Below, piece by piece: positions 15,781 to 23,494 of a DNA stretch of 64,000 nt. Each line of letters opens with the position of its first letter. The stretch's first letter is position 1. The position numbers and the translations under genes are program-made. The DNA is taken from the NCBI RefSeq assembly GCF_001188955.3, contig NZ_JPRF03000015.1, positions 1-64,000 on the forward strand, read 5' to 3'. The stretch comes from Kitasatospora aureofaciens (GTDB taxonomy: Bacteria; Actinomycetota; Actinomycetes; Streptomycetales; Streptomycetaceae). The notes beneath the pieces are model-generated. The model was given only the letters and a program-made list of their open reading frames with translations, was not told the DNA's origin and did not search any database.

Positions 15781-17364
15781 TCACTTCCGTTCCGAGCGCA
15801 GGTCCAGTCCGCGCAGCACCTGGTCGACCAGTTCGGGGTCGGCGCCGAGCTCGCTGCGGGCGGCGAGCATCTCGCGCCGGGAGGCGGCGATCATCTCCTG
15901 CTCGACCTCCGCCGCGGCCCGCCACTGGGCGAGGCGCTGCCTGGCCTCGGCGGCCTCCTCCTCGGCGTACTTCTCCGGGCAGAGCCGGGCCAGCCGGTCG
16001 TGCTGACGGTCCCGCAGGCGGTCGGCGAGCTCGGCGGGCAGCCGGTCCTGCTCCTCCAGTTCGCCGAGCCGCTTGAGCCCGGCCTTGGCGGCCCGCCACC
16101 AGAGTTCGCGCACGGCCTGCTCGTGGCGGTCCTGGTCGATGTCCAGCTTGAGGCGCTTGGCCAGCCAGGGCAGGGTCAGGCCCTGGACCAGCAGGGTGAA
16201 CAGCACCACGCTGAAGGCGATGAAGACCAGCCGGCCGCGCTCCGGGAAGTCCGCGCCGGAGTGCAGGGTGAGCGGGATGGCGAGGGCCAGGGCGACGGTG
16301 GCCACGCCGCGCATGCCGGACCACCAGAGGACCACGCTCTCCTTCCAGCTGAACGGGGTGTCCTCGTCGTCGCCCTTGCGCACCTTCTTCGACAGCCAGC
16401 CGGCGGGCAGCAGCCAGAGCAGCCGGACCAGCACCACGACCGCGATGACCACGGCGGCGTCGCCGAGGAAGCCGGTCCAGCCGCGGCCGGCCTCCGCGAG
16501 CACGGTGGCCAGCTCCAGGCCGATCAGGCCGAAGGCGACCCCGGTGATCAGGATCTCGACCACCTCCCAGAAGGCGTTGCCGACCAACCGGTAGGAGACG
16601 GCGTCGGCGTCGGCGGCCCGCTCGGCGAGGTAGAGCGCGCAGATCACCACGGCGAGCACGCCGGAGCCGTGGATCTCCTCGGCGAGGGTGTAGGCGGCGA
16701 AGGGCACCAGCAGGTTGAGCGCGACCTGCTGGGTCGGGTCGTCCAGGCGTTCGGCGAGCCTGGCGTTCACCCAGCCGAGCCCGACGCCGACGACGACGGC
16801 GAGCACCGCGGACAGCACGAAGCGCAGCGCGGCGTCGCCGACCGAGAAGTCGCCGCTGACCATCGCCTCGATGGACAGGGAGTAGATGACGATCGCCGTG
16901 ACGTCGTTGAACAGGCCCTCGCTCTCCAGGATGGCCACCAGGCGCCGGGGCAGCCCGATGCTGCCGGCCACCGCGACGGCGGCCACCGGGTCGGGCGGGG
17001 AGACCAGCGCGCCGAGCGCGATCGCGGCGGCCAGCGGCAGCGCGGGCAGCAGCCAGTGCACGGTGCCGGCCACGGCGATCGTGGTGACCACCACCAGGGC
17101 GACGGCCAGCAGCAGGATCGAGCGGGCGTTGGCCTTGAAATAGCGGACCGAGGAGCGCCGGGCGACGGCGAAGATCAACGGCGGCAGGACCAGCGGGAGG
17201 ATCAGCGCGGGCTGGATCTCGACGTTGGGGATCTGCGGGACGAGCGCCATGACGATGCCGAGCAGGGTCATCAGGACCGGTTGCGGCACGCCCGTCCTGC
17301 GGGCGAGTGGCATCGTCACCACGGAGGCGAGCAGCACCAGGAAGAACAGGGGCAGCTGGCCCAC
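15781..17364 (-). CDS. Na+/H+ antiporter, CPA1 family
   Basis: 527 residues from a GTG at 17364, chosen because AGAGGAAC lies just upstream. The longer open frame runs through a DNA tandem repeat and gives Arg-rich noise. About 12 hydrophobic segments fill residues 1-410. The ion-binding pair is in LGALVSPPDPVAAVAVAG (Pro-Pro-Asp-Pro), followed by LPRRLVAILESEGLFNDVTAIV with the essential Asn-Asp, and later SWKESVVLWWSGMRGVATVALALAIPL, all typical of bacterial NhaP/NHE proteins. The last 110 residues are charged helices inside the cell. It exchanges protons for Na+ or K+ at the membrane for pH and salt homeostasis. Confidence 0.93.
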   Translation of the reverse strand: MGQLPLFFLVLLASVVTMPLARRTGVPQPVLMTLLGIVMALVPQIPNVEIQPALILPLVLPPLIFAVARRSSVRYFKANARSILLLAVALVVVTTIAVAGTVHWLLPALPLAAAIALGALVSPPDPVAAVAVAGSIGLPRRLVAILESEGLFNDVTAIVIYSLSIEAMVSGDFSVGDAALRFVLSAVLAVVVGVGLGWVNARLAERLDDPTQQVALNLLVPFAAYTLAEEIHGSGVLAVVICALYLAERAADADAVSYRLVGNAFWEVVEILITGVAFGLIGLELATVLAEAGRGWTGFLGDAAVVIAVVVLVRLLWLLPAGWLSKKVRKGDDEDTPFSWKESVVLWWSGMRGVATVALALAIPLTLHSGADFPERGRLVFIAFSVVLFTLLVQGLTLPWLAKRLKLDIDQDRHEQAVRELWWRAAKAGLKRLGELEEQDRLPAELADRLRDRQHDRLARLCPEKYAEEEAAEARQRLAQWRAAAEVEQEMIAASRREMLAARSELGADPELVDQVLRGLDLRSERK

Positions 17365-17379
17365 GGGGAAGTTCCTCTC

Positions 17380-17432
17380 GACGGCGGATCGACGGCGGAT
17401 CGGCGGCGGATCGGCGGCGGATCGACGGCGGA
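17380..17432. repeat. 11-bp tandem repeat, 4.8 copies
   Basis: Units of GACGGCGGATC or GGCGGCGGATC repeat head to tail directly upstream of the ribosome binding site of the antiporter gene. The unit length is not a multiple of three and the array is outside the chosen CDS. Confidence 0.85.
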
Positions 17433-17567
17433 CGGCTGAGCGCCGCCCAGGATAAATCTGACAATGCGCCCATAGGTGAGGACACACCGAACGGGCGCTT
17501 GACCTCAAGCGCACTTCAAGTTCGAGGATCGGGGGCGTTGAGCGGCGGAGCGACGAGAGGAGCACCC

Positions 17568-18476
17568 ATGAAGGCGGTCACCGTACCGGGGCCCGGCGGT
17601 CCGGAGGCCCTGCGGGTCACCGAGGTGCCCGACCCCGAGCCCGGCGCGGGGGAGGTCCGGGTGCGGGTGTACGCCGCCGGGGTGCAGCCGGTGGACCTCG
17701 CGATCCGGGAGGGCTTCCGTCCGCCGGGGATGACGGCCGAGCCGCCGTTCGTCCTCGGCAACGAGTTCGCCGGAGTGGTGGACCGGCTGGGGCCCGGCGT
17801 CGACGGTCGGCGGGTCGGCGACCAGGTGCTGGGCTTCCGGCTGCTGGGCTGCCAGGCCGAGCTGGTCGCGGTGGACGCCGCCCAGCTGGTGGCCAAGCCC
17901 GCCGGGATGCCCTGGGAGCAGGCCGGCGCGCTCTCCGCTTCCGGCCAGACCGCCCACCTGGCGCTCACCCTGCTCGGGGTCGGCCCCGGCGACACCGTGC
18001 TGGTGCACGGCGCCGCGGGCGGGGTCGGCACCGTCGCCGTCCAGCTCGCCCGGGCCTGGGGCGCCACCGTGATCGGCACCGCGAGCGAGCGCAACCACGA
18101 CTACCTGCGGGAGCTGGGCGCCGTCCCGGTCACGTACGGCGAGGGCCTGGTCGAGCGGGTCCGGGCGGTCGCGCCGCAGGGAGTGGACGCGGCCTTCGAC
18201 GCCGCGGGGCGGGGCGCCCTGGCGGCCTCCGTCGAACTGGTCGCCGACCGGGACCGGATCGGCACCGTGGTCGACTACCCGGAGGCCGAACGGCTGGGCG
18301 TCCGGGGACTGCGGGGGCCGCGCACGGCCGAGCGGCTGGCCGAGCTGGTGCGGCTGTGGGAGGCGGGCGGGCTCAGGCTGGAGATCGCCGAGACGCTGCC
18401 GCTGGAGAAGGCCGAGGAGGCGCACCGGCTGGTCGCGACCGGCCACGTCAGGGGCAAGGTGGTGCTCACCGCCTGA
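17568..18476 (+). CDS. zinc-independent NADPH:quinone oxidoreductase-like MDR protein
   Basis: 302 residues, the usual length for the quinone oxidoreductase branch of the medium-chain dehydrogenase/reductase superfamily. An N-terminal GroES-like domain (MKAVTVPGPGGPEALRVTEVP, then GNEFAGVV) leads into the Rossmann domain with VLVHGAAGGVGTVAVQLARAWGATVIGTAS near residues 144-173, the NADPH-binding AAGGVG motif. The C-terminal end (LEKAEEAHRLVATGHVRGKVVL) is typical. Zinc-binding cysteines are absent. The substrate is unknown. GAGAGGAG precedes the ATG. It is divergent from the antiporter gene across a 203-bp region. Confidence 0.9.
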   Translation: MKAVTVPGPGGPEALRVTEVPDPEPGAGEVRVRVYAAGVQPVDLAIREGFRPPGMTAEPPFVLGNEFAGVVDRLGPGVDGRRVGDQVLGFRLLGCQAELVAVDAAQLVAKPAGMPWEQAGALSASGQTAHLALTLLGVGPGDTVLVHGAAGGVGTVAVQLARAWGATVIGTASERNHDYLRELGAVPVTYGEGLVERVRAVAPQGVDAAFDAAGRGALAASVELVADRDRIGTVVDYPEAERLGVRGLRGPRTAERLAELVRLWEAGGLRLEIAETLPLEKAEEAHRLVATGHVRGKVVLTA

Positions 18477-18546
18477 TGCCCCCGGGGCCGTCCGGGCCGA
18501 TTGTGTGTTTCGGCCGCTGACCAGGTAATGTTCTCCACGTCAGCAG

Positions 18547-18620
18547 GCGCCGCTAGCTCAGTTGGTTAGAGCAGCTGACTCTTAATCAGCGGGTCCGGGG
18601 TTCGAGTCCCTGGCGGCGCA
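18547..18620 (+). tRNA. tRNA-Lys (anticodon CTT), copy 2
   Basis: The 74 bases match copy 1 at 13752, and the flanking CAGCAG upstream and CAGACAGCCGGAAGG downstream also match, so the duplicated unit extends beyond the tRNA. A TAATGT -10-like box lies at 18526-18531. Confidence 0.98.
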
Positions 18621-18626
18621 CAGACA

Positions 18627-18667
18627 GCCGGAAGGCCCTTCGCGAGAGTGGAGGGCCTTCCGGCGTT
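18627..18667 (+). terminator. terminator of tRNA-Lys copy 2
   Basis: A stem of GCCGGAAGGCCCT against AGGGCCTTCCGGC, with a larger loop than copy 1, is followed by GTTTCC. Confidence 0.85.
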
Positions 18668-18813
18668 TCCGCGTCCCCGCGCTCGCCGGTGCCCCGTCTC
18701 TCCGGTGCCGCCCCCGCGCCCCGGCGCCACCCGCGCCCCCGTGCCCGGTCGGTGGCAGAAAAGGTGGGAAACAGGTCATTGCTGCCGTCCGGGGCCGCTG
18801 ACAGGCTGGCCGC

Positions 18814-19788
18814 ATGAGAGCGCGCAGCGTGGTCGTCGTCCTCTACGACGGCGTGCAGAGCCTGGACGTCACCGGCCCGGTGGAGGTGTTCGCGGGGGCG
18901 GGCGCGGCCACCCGGCAGCCGGGGGCAGCGTACCGGGTGACCACGGCCTCTCCCGGCGGTCGGCCGGTGCGCAGCGGCAGCGGGCTGCGCCTGCTGCCGG
19001 ACGCGGACCTGGCCGAGATCGGGCCGGTGCACACCTTGCTGGTTCCCGGCGGGGAGCCCTTCGAGGACCCGGAGGGCGTCCTGGTCGAACGGATCCGGGA
19101 GCTGGCCGGCCGGGCCGAGCGGGTGGTGTCGGTGTGCACCGGGGCCTTCCTGCTCGCCGAAGCCGGACTGCTGTCCGGTCGCCGGGCGACCACCCACTGG
19201 GCGTACTGCGAGGAGCTGGCCCGGCGGTTCCCGGACGTGACCGTCGACCCGGATCCGATCCACGTCCGGGACGGGCACGTCGCCACCTCGGCCGGGGTCA
19301 CCGCCGGGATCGACCTGGCGCTGGCCCTGGTCGAGGAGGACTTCGGGCGGGACACCGCCCTGCTGATCGCCCGTCACCTGGTGGTCTTCCTGCGGCGGCC
19401 GGGCAACCAGGCCCAGTTCAGCACCCAGCTGGCCGCCCAGGTGGCGGCCCGGCAGCCGCTGCGCGAGGTCCAGCGGTGGATCGCCGAGCACCCGGAGGCC
19501 GACCTGTCGGTCGAGGCGCTGGCCCACCGGTCGGCGCTCTCGCCGCGGCACTTCGCCCGGGCCTTCGCCGCCGAGGTGGGGGTGCCCCCGGGCCGGTACG
19601 TGGACGGGGTCCGGCTGGAGGCCGCCCGGCGGCTGCTGGAGGACACCGACGACGGCATCGAGGAGATCGCCCGCTCCTGCGGCTACGGCACCCCGGAGGC
19701 GATGCGGCGCGCCTTCGTCCGGTCCCTGGCCGCCCCGCCCGCCGAGTACCGACGCCGCTTCCGTTCCGCACCCGCTGGAGGTCACTGA
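18814..19788 (+). CDS. GlxA-type transcriptional regulator (DJ-1/PfpI + AraC HTH)
   Basis: 324 residues. The first 170 form a DJ-1/PfpI domain: VVVLYDGVQSLDVTGPVEVF at the N-terminus, LLVPGGEP, and VVSVCTGAFLLAEAGLLSGRRATTHW with the nucleophile-elbow Cys near residue 107. Residues about 215-310 are an AraC-type double helix-turn-helix (LSVEALAHRSALSPRHFARAFAAEVG, then IEEIARSCGYGTPEAMRRAF). Regulators of this shape act in the cytoplasm and usually control the enzyme genes beside them. Its TGA overlaps the ATG of the next gene, another DJ-1 protein, with GGAGGT inside its own 3' end, so the two are translationally coupled. Confidence 0.93.
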   Translation: MRARSVVVVLYDGVQSLDVTGPVEVFAGAGAATRQPGAAYRVTTASPGGRPVRSGSGLRLLPDADLAEIGPVHTLLVPGGEPFEDPEGVLVERIRELAGRAERVVSVCTGAFLLAEAGLLSGRRATTHWAYCEELARRFPDVTVDPDPIHVRDGHVATSAGVTAGIDLALALVEEDFGRDTALLIARHLVVFLRRPGNQAQFSTQLAAQVAARQPLREVQRWIAEHPEADLSVEALAHRSALSPRHFARAFAAEVGVPPGRYVDGVRLEAARRLLEDTDDGIEEIARSCGYGTPEAMRRAFVRSLAAPPAEYRRRFRSAPAGGH

Positions 19789-20417
19789 TGCGCATCGCCG
19801 TCCTGCTCTACCCCGACTTCACCACCCTGGACGCGGTCGGCCCGTACGAGGTGCTGTCCCGGATCCCCGGCGCCGAGGTGGTGTTCACCGCCGCCGGGCG
19901 CGGGCCGGTCCGCAACGACCTGACCAGCCTGGCGATCACCGCGGACGCCGCCCTGGACGAGGTGGACTCGGCCGACCTGCTGCTGGTGCCCGGCGGGCCC
20001 GGCACCGAGGCGCAGCTGACCGATGAGGCGGTGCTCGACTGGGTGCGCCGGATCGACGCGACCACCACCTGGACCACCTCGGTCTGCTCCGGCTCGCTGC
20101 TGCTGGGCGCGGCCGGGCTGCTCAGGGGCCGCCGGGCCACCAGCCACTGGGGCGTGCTGGATCAGCTCCCCCGGTTCGGCGCCGAGCCGACCGGCAGCGA
20201 GCGGATCGTGGTCGACGGCAAGTACGCCACCGCGGCCGGGGTCTCGGCCGGGATCGACCTCGCGCTGACGCTGACCGGTCTGATCGCCGGGGACGAGACC
20301 GCGCAGGCGATCCAGCTGCTCATCGAGTACGACCCCCAGCCGCCGTACGCGGCCGGCTCGCTGGCGAAGGCGTCCCCGGAGGTCGTGGCGGGGGCGCACC
20401 GGCTGCTTCAGGGCTGA
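19788..20417 (+). CDS. DJ-1/PfpI family protein, isonitrile hydratase-like
   Basis: 209 residues forming one DJ-1/PfpI domain: RIAVLLYPDFTTLDAVGPYEVL, LLLVPGGPGTEAQL, then TTSVCSGSLLLGAAGLLRGRRATSHWGVL with the catalytic Cys near residue 104 and the conserved His after it. This pattern is closest to isonitrile hydratase-type (InhA) members, which hydrate isonitriles to N-formamides, but a chaperone or other hydrolase role cannot be excluded. ATG 19788 overlaps the regulator's stop (TGATG). Its 3' end overlaps the convergent MFS gene by 10 bp. Confidence 0.88.
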   Translation: MRIAVLLYPDFTTLDAVGPYEVLSRIPGAEVVFTAAGRGPVRNDLTSLAITADAALDEVDSADLLLVPGGPGTEAQLTDEAVLDWVRRIDATTTWTTSVCSGSLLLGAAGLLRGRRATSHWGVLDQLPRFGAEPTGSERIVVDGKYATAAGVSAGIDLALTLTGLIAGDETAQAIQLLIEYDPQPPYAAGSLAKASPEVVAGAHRLLQG

Positions 20418-21613
20418 CGGCGGACCGCCGGGAAGCCGTGGCGGCGGGCGGCGAGGGTTAGCGCGAGGACGGACAGCAGCAGGGCGAGCACCGTCCAGGG
20501 CAGGGCGCCGGTGCCGAGCCGGCCGAGCACCAGGCCGCCGACCAGCCCGCCGCCCGCCATCGCGGCGTTCCACAGGGTGACCAGCATCGCCTGGGCGGCG
20601 TCCGCCCGTTCGCCGCCCGCGTCGCTGACGGCGGTCTGCAGCAGGGTCGGCACGCCGCCCCAGCCCAGGCCCCAGAGCAGGGCGGCCGGGTACACCAGCG
20701 GCGCGCTGTGCGACCCGAGGCCGAGCAGGGTCGCGGTCACCGCGACCAGCAGCGCGCCGCCGATCGTCAACTGCCGCAGCCTGCGGTGGATGTGGGCGCC
20801 GACGAGCCAGACGCCCGCGAGCGAGGCCAGTCCGAAGACCAGCAGGACGGAGTCGGCGGACCCGCCGAGCCCGGCCCGGGCGAGGAAGGGCGTGACGTAG
20901 GTGAACAGGATGGTGTGGGCGAGCACGAAGAGCACCGTCACGGCGAGCACCGGCACCACCCCGGGGACGCCGAGCGCACTGCGCACCGGGGCGCGCCCGC
21001 CCCCGGGCCGGCCGGACTGCTCGGGAAGCAGGGCCGCGATCCAGCCGATCACGCCGAGCGCCAGTGCCGTCATGGCCAGGAAGGGCACCCACCAGGCGAG
21101 CACCTGGCCGAGGAAGGTGCCGATCGGCACTCCCAGGGACAGCGCCACCGGCACTCCCGCCATCGCCACCGCCATGGCCCGCCCCTGCTGGTCGACCGGC
21201 ACCAGCCGCCGCGCGTACCCGGCCAGCAGCGCCCAGGCCAGGCCGGCCGCGACGCCCGCGAGGAAGCGGGCCGCCAGGGTGAGCGGGTAGCTGGTGGAGG
21301 CCGCGGTGACGGTGTTGGCCAGCGCGAAGCCGGCCATCGCGGTAAGCAGCAGCCGCTTGCGGCCCCAGCCGGCGGTGGCGGCGGTGAGCGGGATCGCGGT
21401 GGCGGCGGTGCCGATCGCGTAGACCGTGACGGCCTGCCCGGTGGCGGATTCGCCGACGCCGAGGGCGTCGCTCATCCCGGGAAGCACACCGGCCGGCAGG
21501 GTCTCGGTGAGCGCCGTGACGAAGACGGCGGTGGCCAGGGCGAGCAGGGCGGGGAGCGGAAGCGCCTTGGGGGATACCGTGGTTGTGAGCTGTGTGGTCG
21601 CCATGGGGACCAT
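20408..21613 (-). CDS. MFS transporter (drug/arabinose-efflux type)
   Basis: 401 residues with 12 hydrophobic segments. The N-terminal ALATAVFVTALTETLPAGVLPGMSDALGVGESATGQAV pattern and the GWGRKRLLL loop after helix 2 match the DHA1-type exporters of the major facilitator superfamily, which expel small molecules by proton antiport. It probably starts at ATG 21613 or at the ATG 9 nt further in (21604). A large dyad immediately upstream would give an almost leaderless mRNA. Placement next to the GlxA/DJ-1 pair, convergent to them, suggests a functional link with that cassette, but shared control is not shown. Confidence 0.9.
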   Translation of the reverse strand: MVPMATTQLTTTVSPKALPLPALLALATAVFVTALTETLPAGVLPGMSDALGVGESATGQAVTVYAIGTAATAIPLTAATAGWGRKRLLLTAMAGFALANTVTAASTSYPLTLAARFLAGVAAGLAWALLAGYARRLVPVDQQGRAMAVAMAGVPVALSLGVPIGTFLGQVLAWWVPFLAMTALALGVIGWIAALLPEQSGRPGGGRAPVRSALGVPGVVPVLAVTVLFVLAHTILFTYVTPFLARAGLGGSADSVLLVFGLASLAGVWLVGAHIHRRLRQLTIGGALLVAVTATLLGLGSHSAPLVYPAALLWGLGWGGVPTLLQTAVSDAGGERADAAQAMLVTLWNAAMAGGGLVGGLVLGRLGTGALPWTVLALLLSVLALTLAARRHGFPAVRRQP

Positions 21614-21614
21614 G

Positions 21615-21644
21615 CTTGGACCTCACACCGGTGTCAGGTTCAAG
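21615..21644 (-). promoter_or_regulatory. MerR-family-type operator/promoter
   Basis: A 30-bp near-perfect dyad. The left arm CTTGGACCTCACACC mirrors GGTGTCAGGTTCAAG with two mismatches. Read on the minus strand, TTGAAC is followed by a 19-bp spacer and a weak -10, the over-long spacing typical of MerR-activated promoters. It abuts the start codon of the MFS gene. No merR gene is present within the window. Confidence 0.65.
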
Positions 21645-21663
21645 CACGGTCCCCGACGTCGGG

Positions 21664-23292
21664 TCAGCGGCCGAAGTAGCCGTCGAAGTTCTTGGAGAAC
21701 TCCCGCCCGCCGAACTGGTCCCAGTTGATCGACCAGGCCATCAGCCCGGCCAGGTTCGGCTGGGCACCCGAACGCGGCACGTACGCCCCGCAGTTGGTCA
21801 GTTTGGTGAGGCAGTCCAGCGCCTTGTCCACCTCGGCCGGGGCGACGTAGCCGTTGCCCGCGTTGGTGGTGGCCGGCATGCCGATGGCGACCTTGGAGGC
21901 GGGCAGCGGCGGGAACACGTTGTTGGTGTTGCCCGCGACCGGGAAGCCCTTGAGCAGCAGGTCGGTCATCGCGACGTGGAAGTCGGCGCCGCCCATCGAG
22001 TGGTACTGGTTGTCCAGGCCCATGACGGAGCCGGAGTTGTAGTCCTGGACGTGCAGCAGGGTGAGGTCGTCGCGCAGCGCGTGGATGACCGGCAGGTACG
22101 CCCCGGCGCGCGGGTCCTGACCGCCCCACGGGCCGGATCCGTAGTACTGGTAGCCGAGTTGGACGAAGAAGGTCTCCGGCGCCATGGTCAGCACGAAGCC
22201 GGGCCCGTACTTGGCCTTGAGGGTCTTCAGCGCCGAGATCAGGTTGACGACGACCGCGCTCTTCGGGTTCTTGAAGTCGGTGTCGCCGGTGTCGAGGGAC
22301 AGCGAGTGTCCCTCGAAGTCGATGTCCAGGCCGTCCAGGCCCCACTTGTCGATGATCGCCGAGACCGAGCTCACGAAGGTGTCCCGGGCGGCGGCGGTGG
22401 TCAGCTGGACCTGGCCGTTCTGGCCGCCGATCGAGATCAGCACCTTCTTGCCCCGGGCGCGCCTGGCGGCGATGGCGGCCTTGAAGTCGGCGTCGGACTC
22501 GACGGTCGGGCAGTCGGTGGCCGAGCAGCGGTTGAAGCGGATGTCGCCGGAGGTCGGGGAGGTGGGCTCGCCGAAGGAGAGGTCGATGATGTCCCAGGAG
22601 TTGGGGACGTCGGCCATCCGGGTGTAGCCGGCGCCGTTGGCGAAGCTGGCGTGGAGGTAGCCGACGAGGGTGTGGCTGCCGGAGGGGGTCCCCGTCGGGG
22701 TGCCGGTGGGCGTGCCCGTGGGTGTCGGCGTGGGCGTGGGCGTGCCGGTCGGGGTCGGGGTCGGGCTGGGGGCGCCCGGGCCGTCCAGCGAGACGTCGTC
22801 CGCGTAGTAGGTGCCCTGCCCGTACCAGCCGTGGGTGTAGACGGTCGCGCTGGTCTGGGTGGCGCCGGTGGTGAAGCTGACGCCGAGCTTCTGGTACGCG
22901 CCGCCGGTGCCGGGTGTCGAGGTGCTGGGGCCGCCGCCGTCGACGCCCAGGTAGACGTACGAGCCGTTGACCCAGGCGCTCAGCGTGTAGGTGGTGCCGG
23001 GCGCGACGGTGACGGTCTGGGCGCACTGCGCGGTGTCGCCCGCGGTGGCCGCGGCGGCGAGCGCGTGGCTGCCGCCGTGCACCGGGCCGGTGACGACGCT
23101 GCCGGAGCCGCCGGAGCAGCTCCAGGGGCCGAGCGAGCCGGACTCGAAGCCGCCGTTGACCAGGAACTCCCCGGCCGAGGCGGCGGGCGCCAGGCCCAGG
23201 GTGACGCCGACCAGGGTGGCGGCGGCGACGGCGGATGCGGTGCCGGCGGCGAGCGCGGCACGGCGGTGTCCGTGCACGGTGGGATTGCGCAT
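21664..23292 (-). CDS. secreted GH18 chitinase with carbohydrate-binding module
   Basis: 542 residues. A signal peptide runs to about residue 40 (LAPAASA, then GEF). Residues about 41-170 form a jelly-roll carbohydrate-binding module (GEFLVNGGFESGSLGPWSCSG, then VAPGTTYTLSAWVNG). A Thr-Pro-Gly repeat linker follows to about 215. The rest is a family 18 catalytic TIM barrel. The catalytic motif DGLDIDFE is at 320-327 with Glu327 as proton donor, and YHSMGGADFHVA and LMAWSINWDQFGG complete the barrel. It hydrolyses chitin outside the cell. ATG 23292 has AGGAG upstream. Two DasR-like boxes lie in the promoter region, which fits control by N-acetylglucosamine. Confidence 0.95.
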   Translation of the reverse strand: MRNPTVHGHRRAALAAGTASAVAAATLVGVTLGLAPAASAGEFLVNGGFESGSLGPWSCSGGSGSVVTGPVHGGSHALAAAATAGDTAQCAQTVTVAPGTTYTLSAWVNGSYVYLGVDGGGPSTSTPGTGGAYQKLGVSFTTGATQTSATVYTHGWYGQGTYYADDVSLDGPGAPSPTPTPTGTPTPTPTPTGTPTGTPTGTPSGSHTLVGYLHASFANGAGYTRMADVPNSWDIIDLSFGEPTSPTSGDIRFNRCSATDCPTVESDADFKAAIAARRARGKKVLISIGGQNGQVQLTTAAARDTFVSSVSAIIDKWGLDGLDIDFEGHSLSLDTGDTDFKNPKSAVVVNLISALKTLKAKYGPGFVLTMAPETFFVQLGYQYYGSGPWGGQDPRAGAYLPVIHALRDDLTLLHVQDYNSGSVMGLDNQYHSMGGADFHVAMTDLLLKGFPVAGNTNNVFPPLPASKVAIGMPATTNAGNGYVAPAEVDKALDCLTKLTNCGAYVPRSGAQPNLAGLMAWSINWDQFGGREFSKNFDGYFGR

Positions 23293-23389
23293 GCGGGTGC
23301 TCCTGCGGTGGCGCGGTCGTGGGGGACGTCCGAGGGCACGCCGGAGCACGCGCCAGTGGGGGGGGAACGGCCCGGCCTGGCACCCAAGT

Positions 23390-23401
23390 TGGACTAGACC
23401 A
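23390..23401. promoter_or_regulatory. DasR-responsive element (dre)-like box 1
   Basis: TGGACTAGACCA differs at one position from the dre core TGGTCTAGACCA bound by the GntR-family repressor DasR. It lies about 100 bp upstream of the chitinase start. Confidence 0.75.
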
Positions 23402-23430
23402 CTGAAGTGGATCCGCCCGCGCACTGTCAA

Positions 23431-23442
23431 TGGTCCAGACCG
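23431..23442. promoter_or_regulatory. dre-like box 2 / chitinase direct-repeat element
   Basis: TGGTCCAGACCG differs at two positions from the dre core and closely resembles the 12-bp TGGTCCAGACCT repeat known in Streptomyces chitinase promoters. It lies 53 bp upstream of the tricorn-like gene and might affect either direction. Confidence 0.65.
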
Positions 23443-23494
23443 GTTCCCGGCTCCTCCGGTTGCCGGGGGTGACACCCCGTCGAAGGATGGAGGG

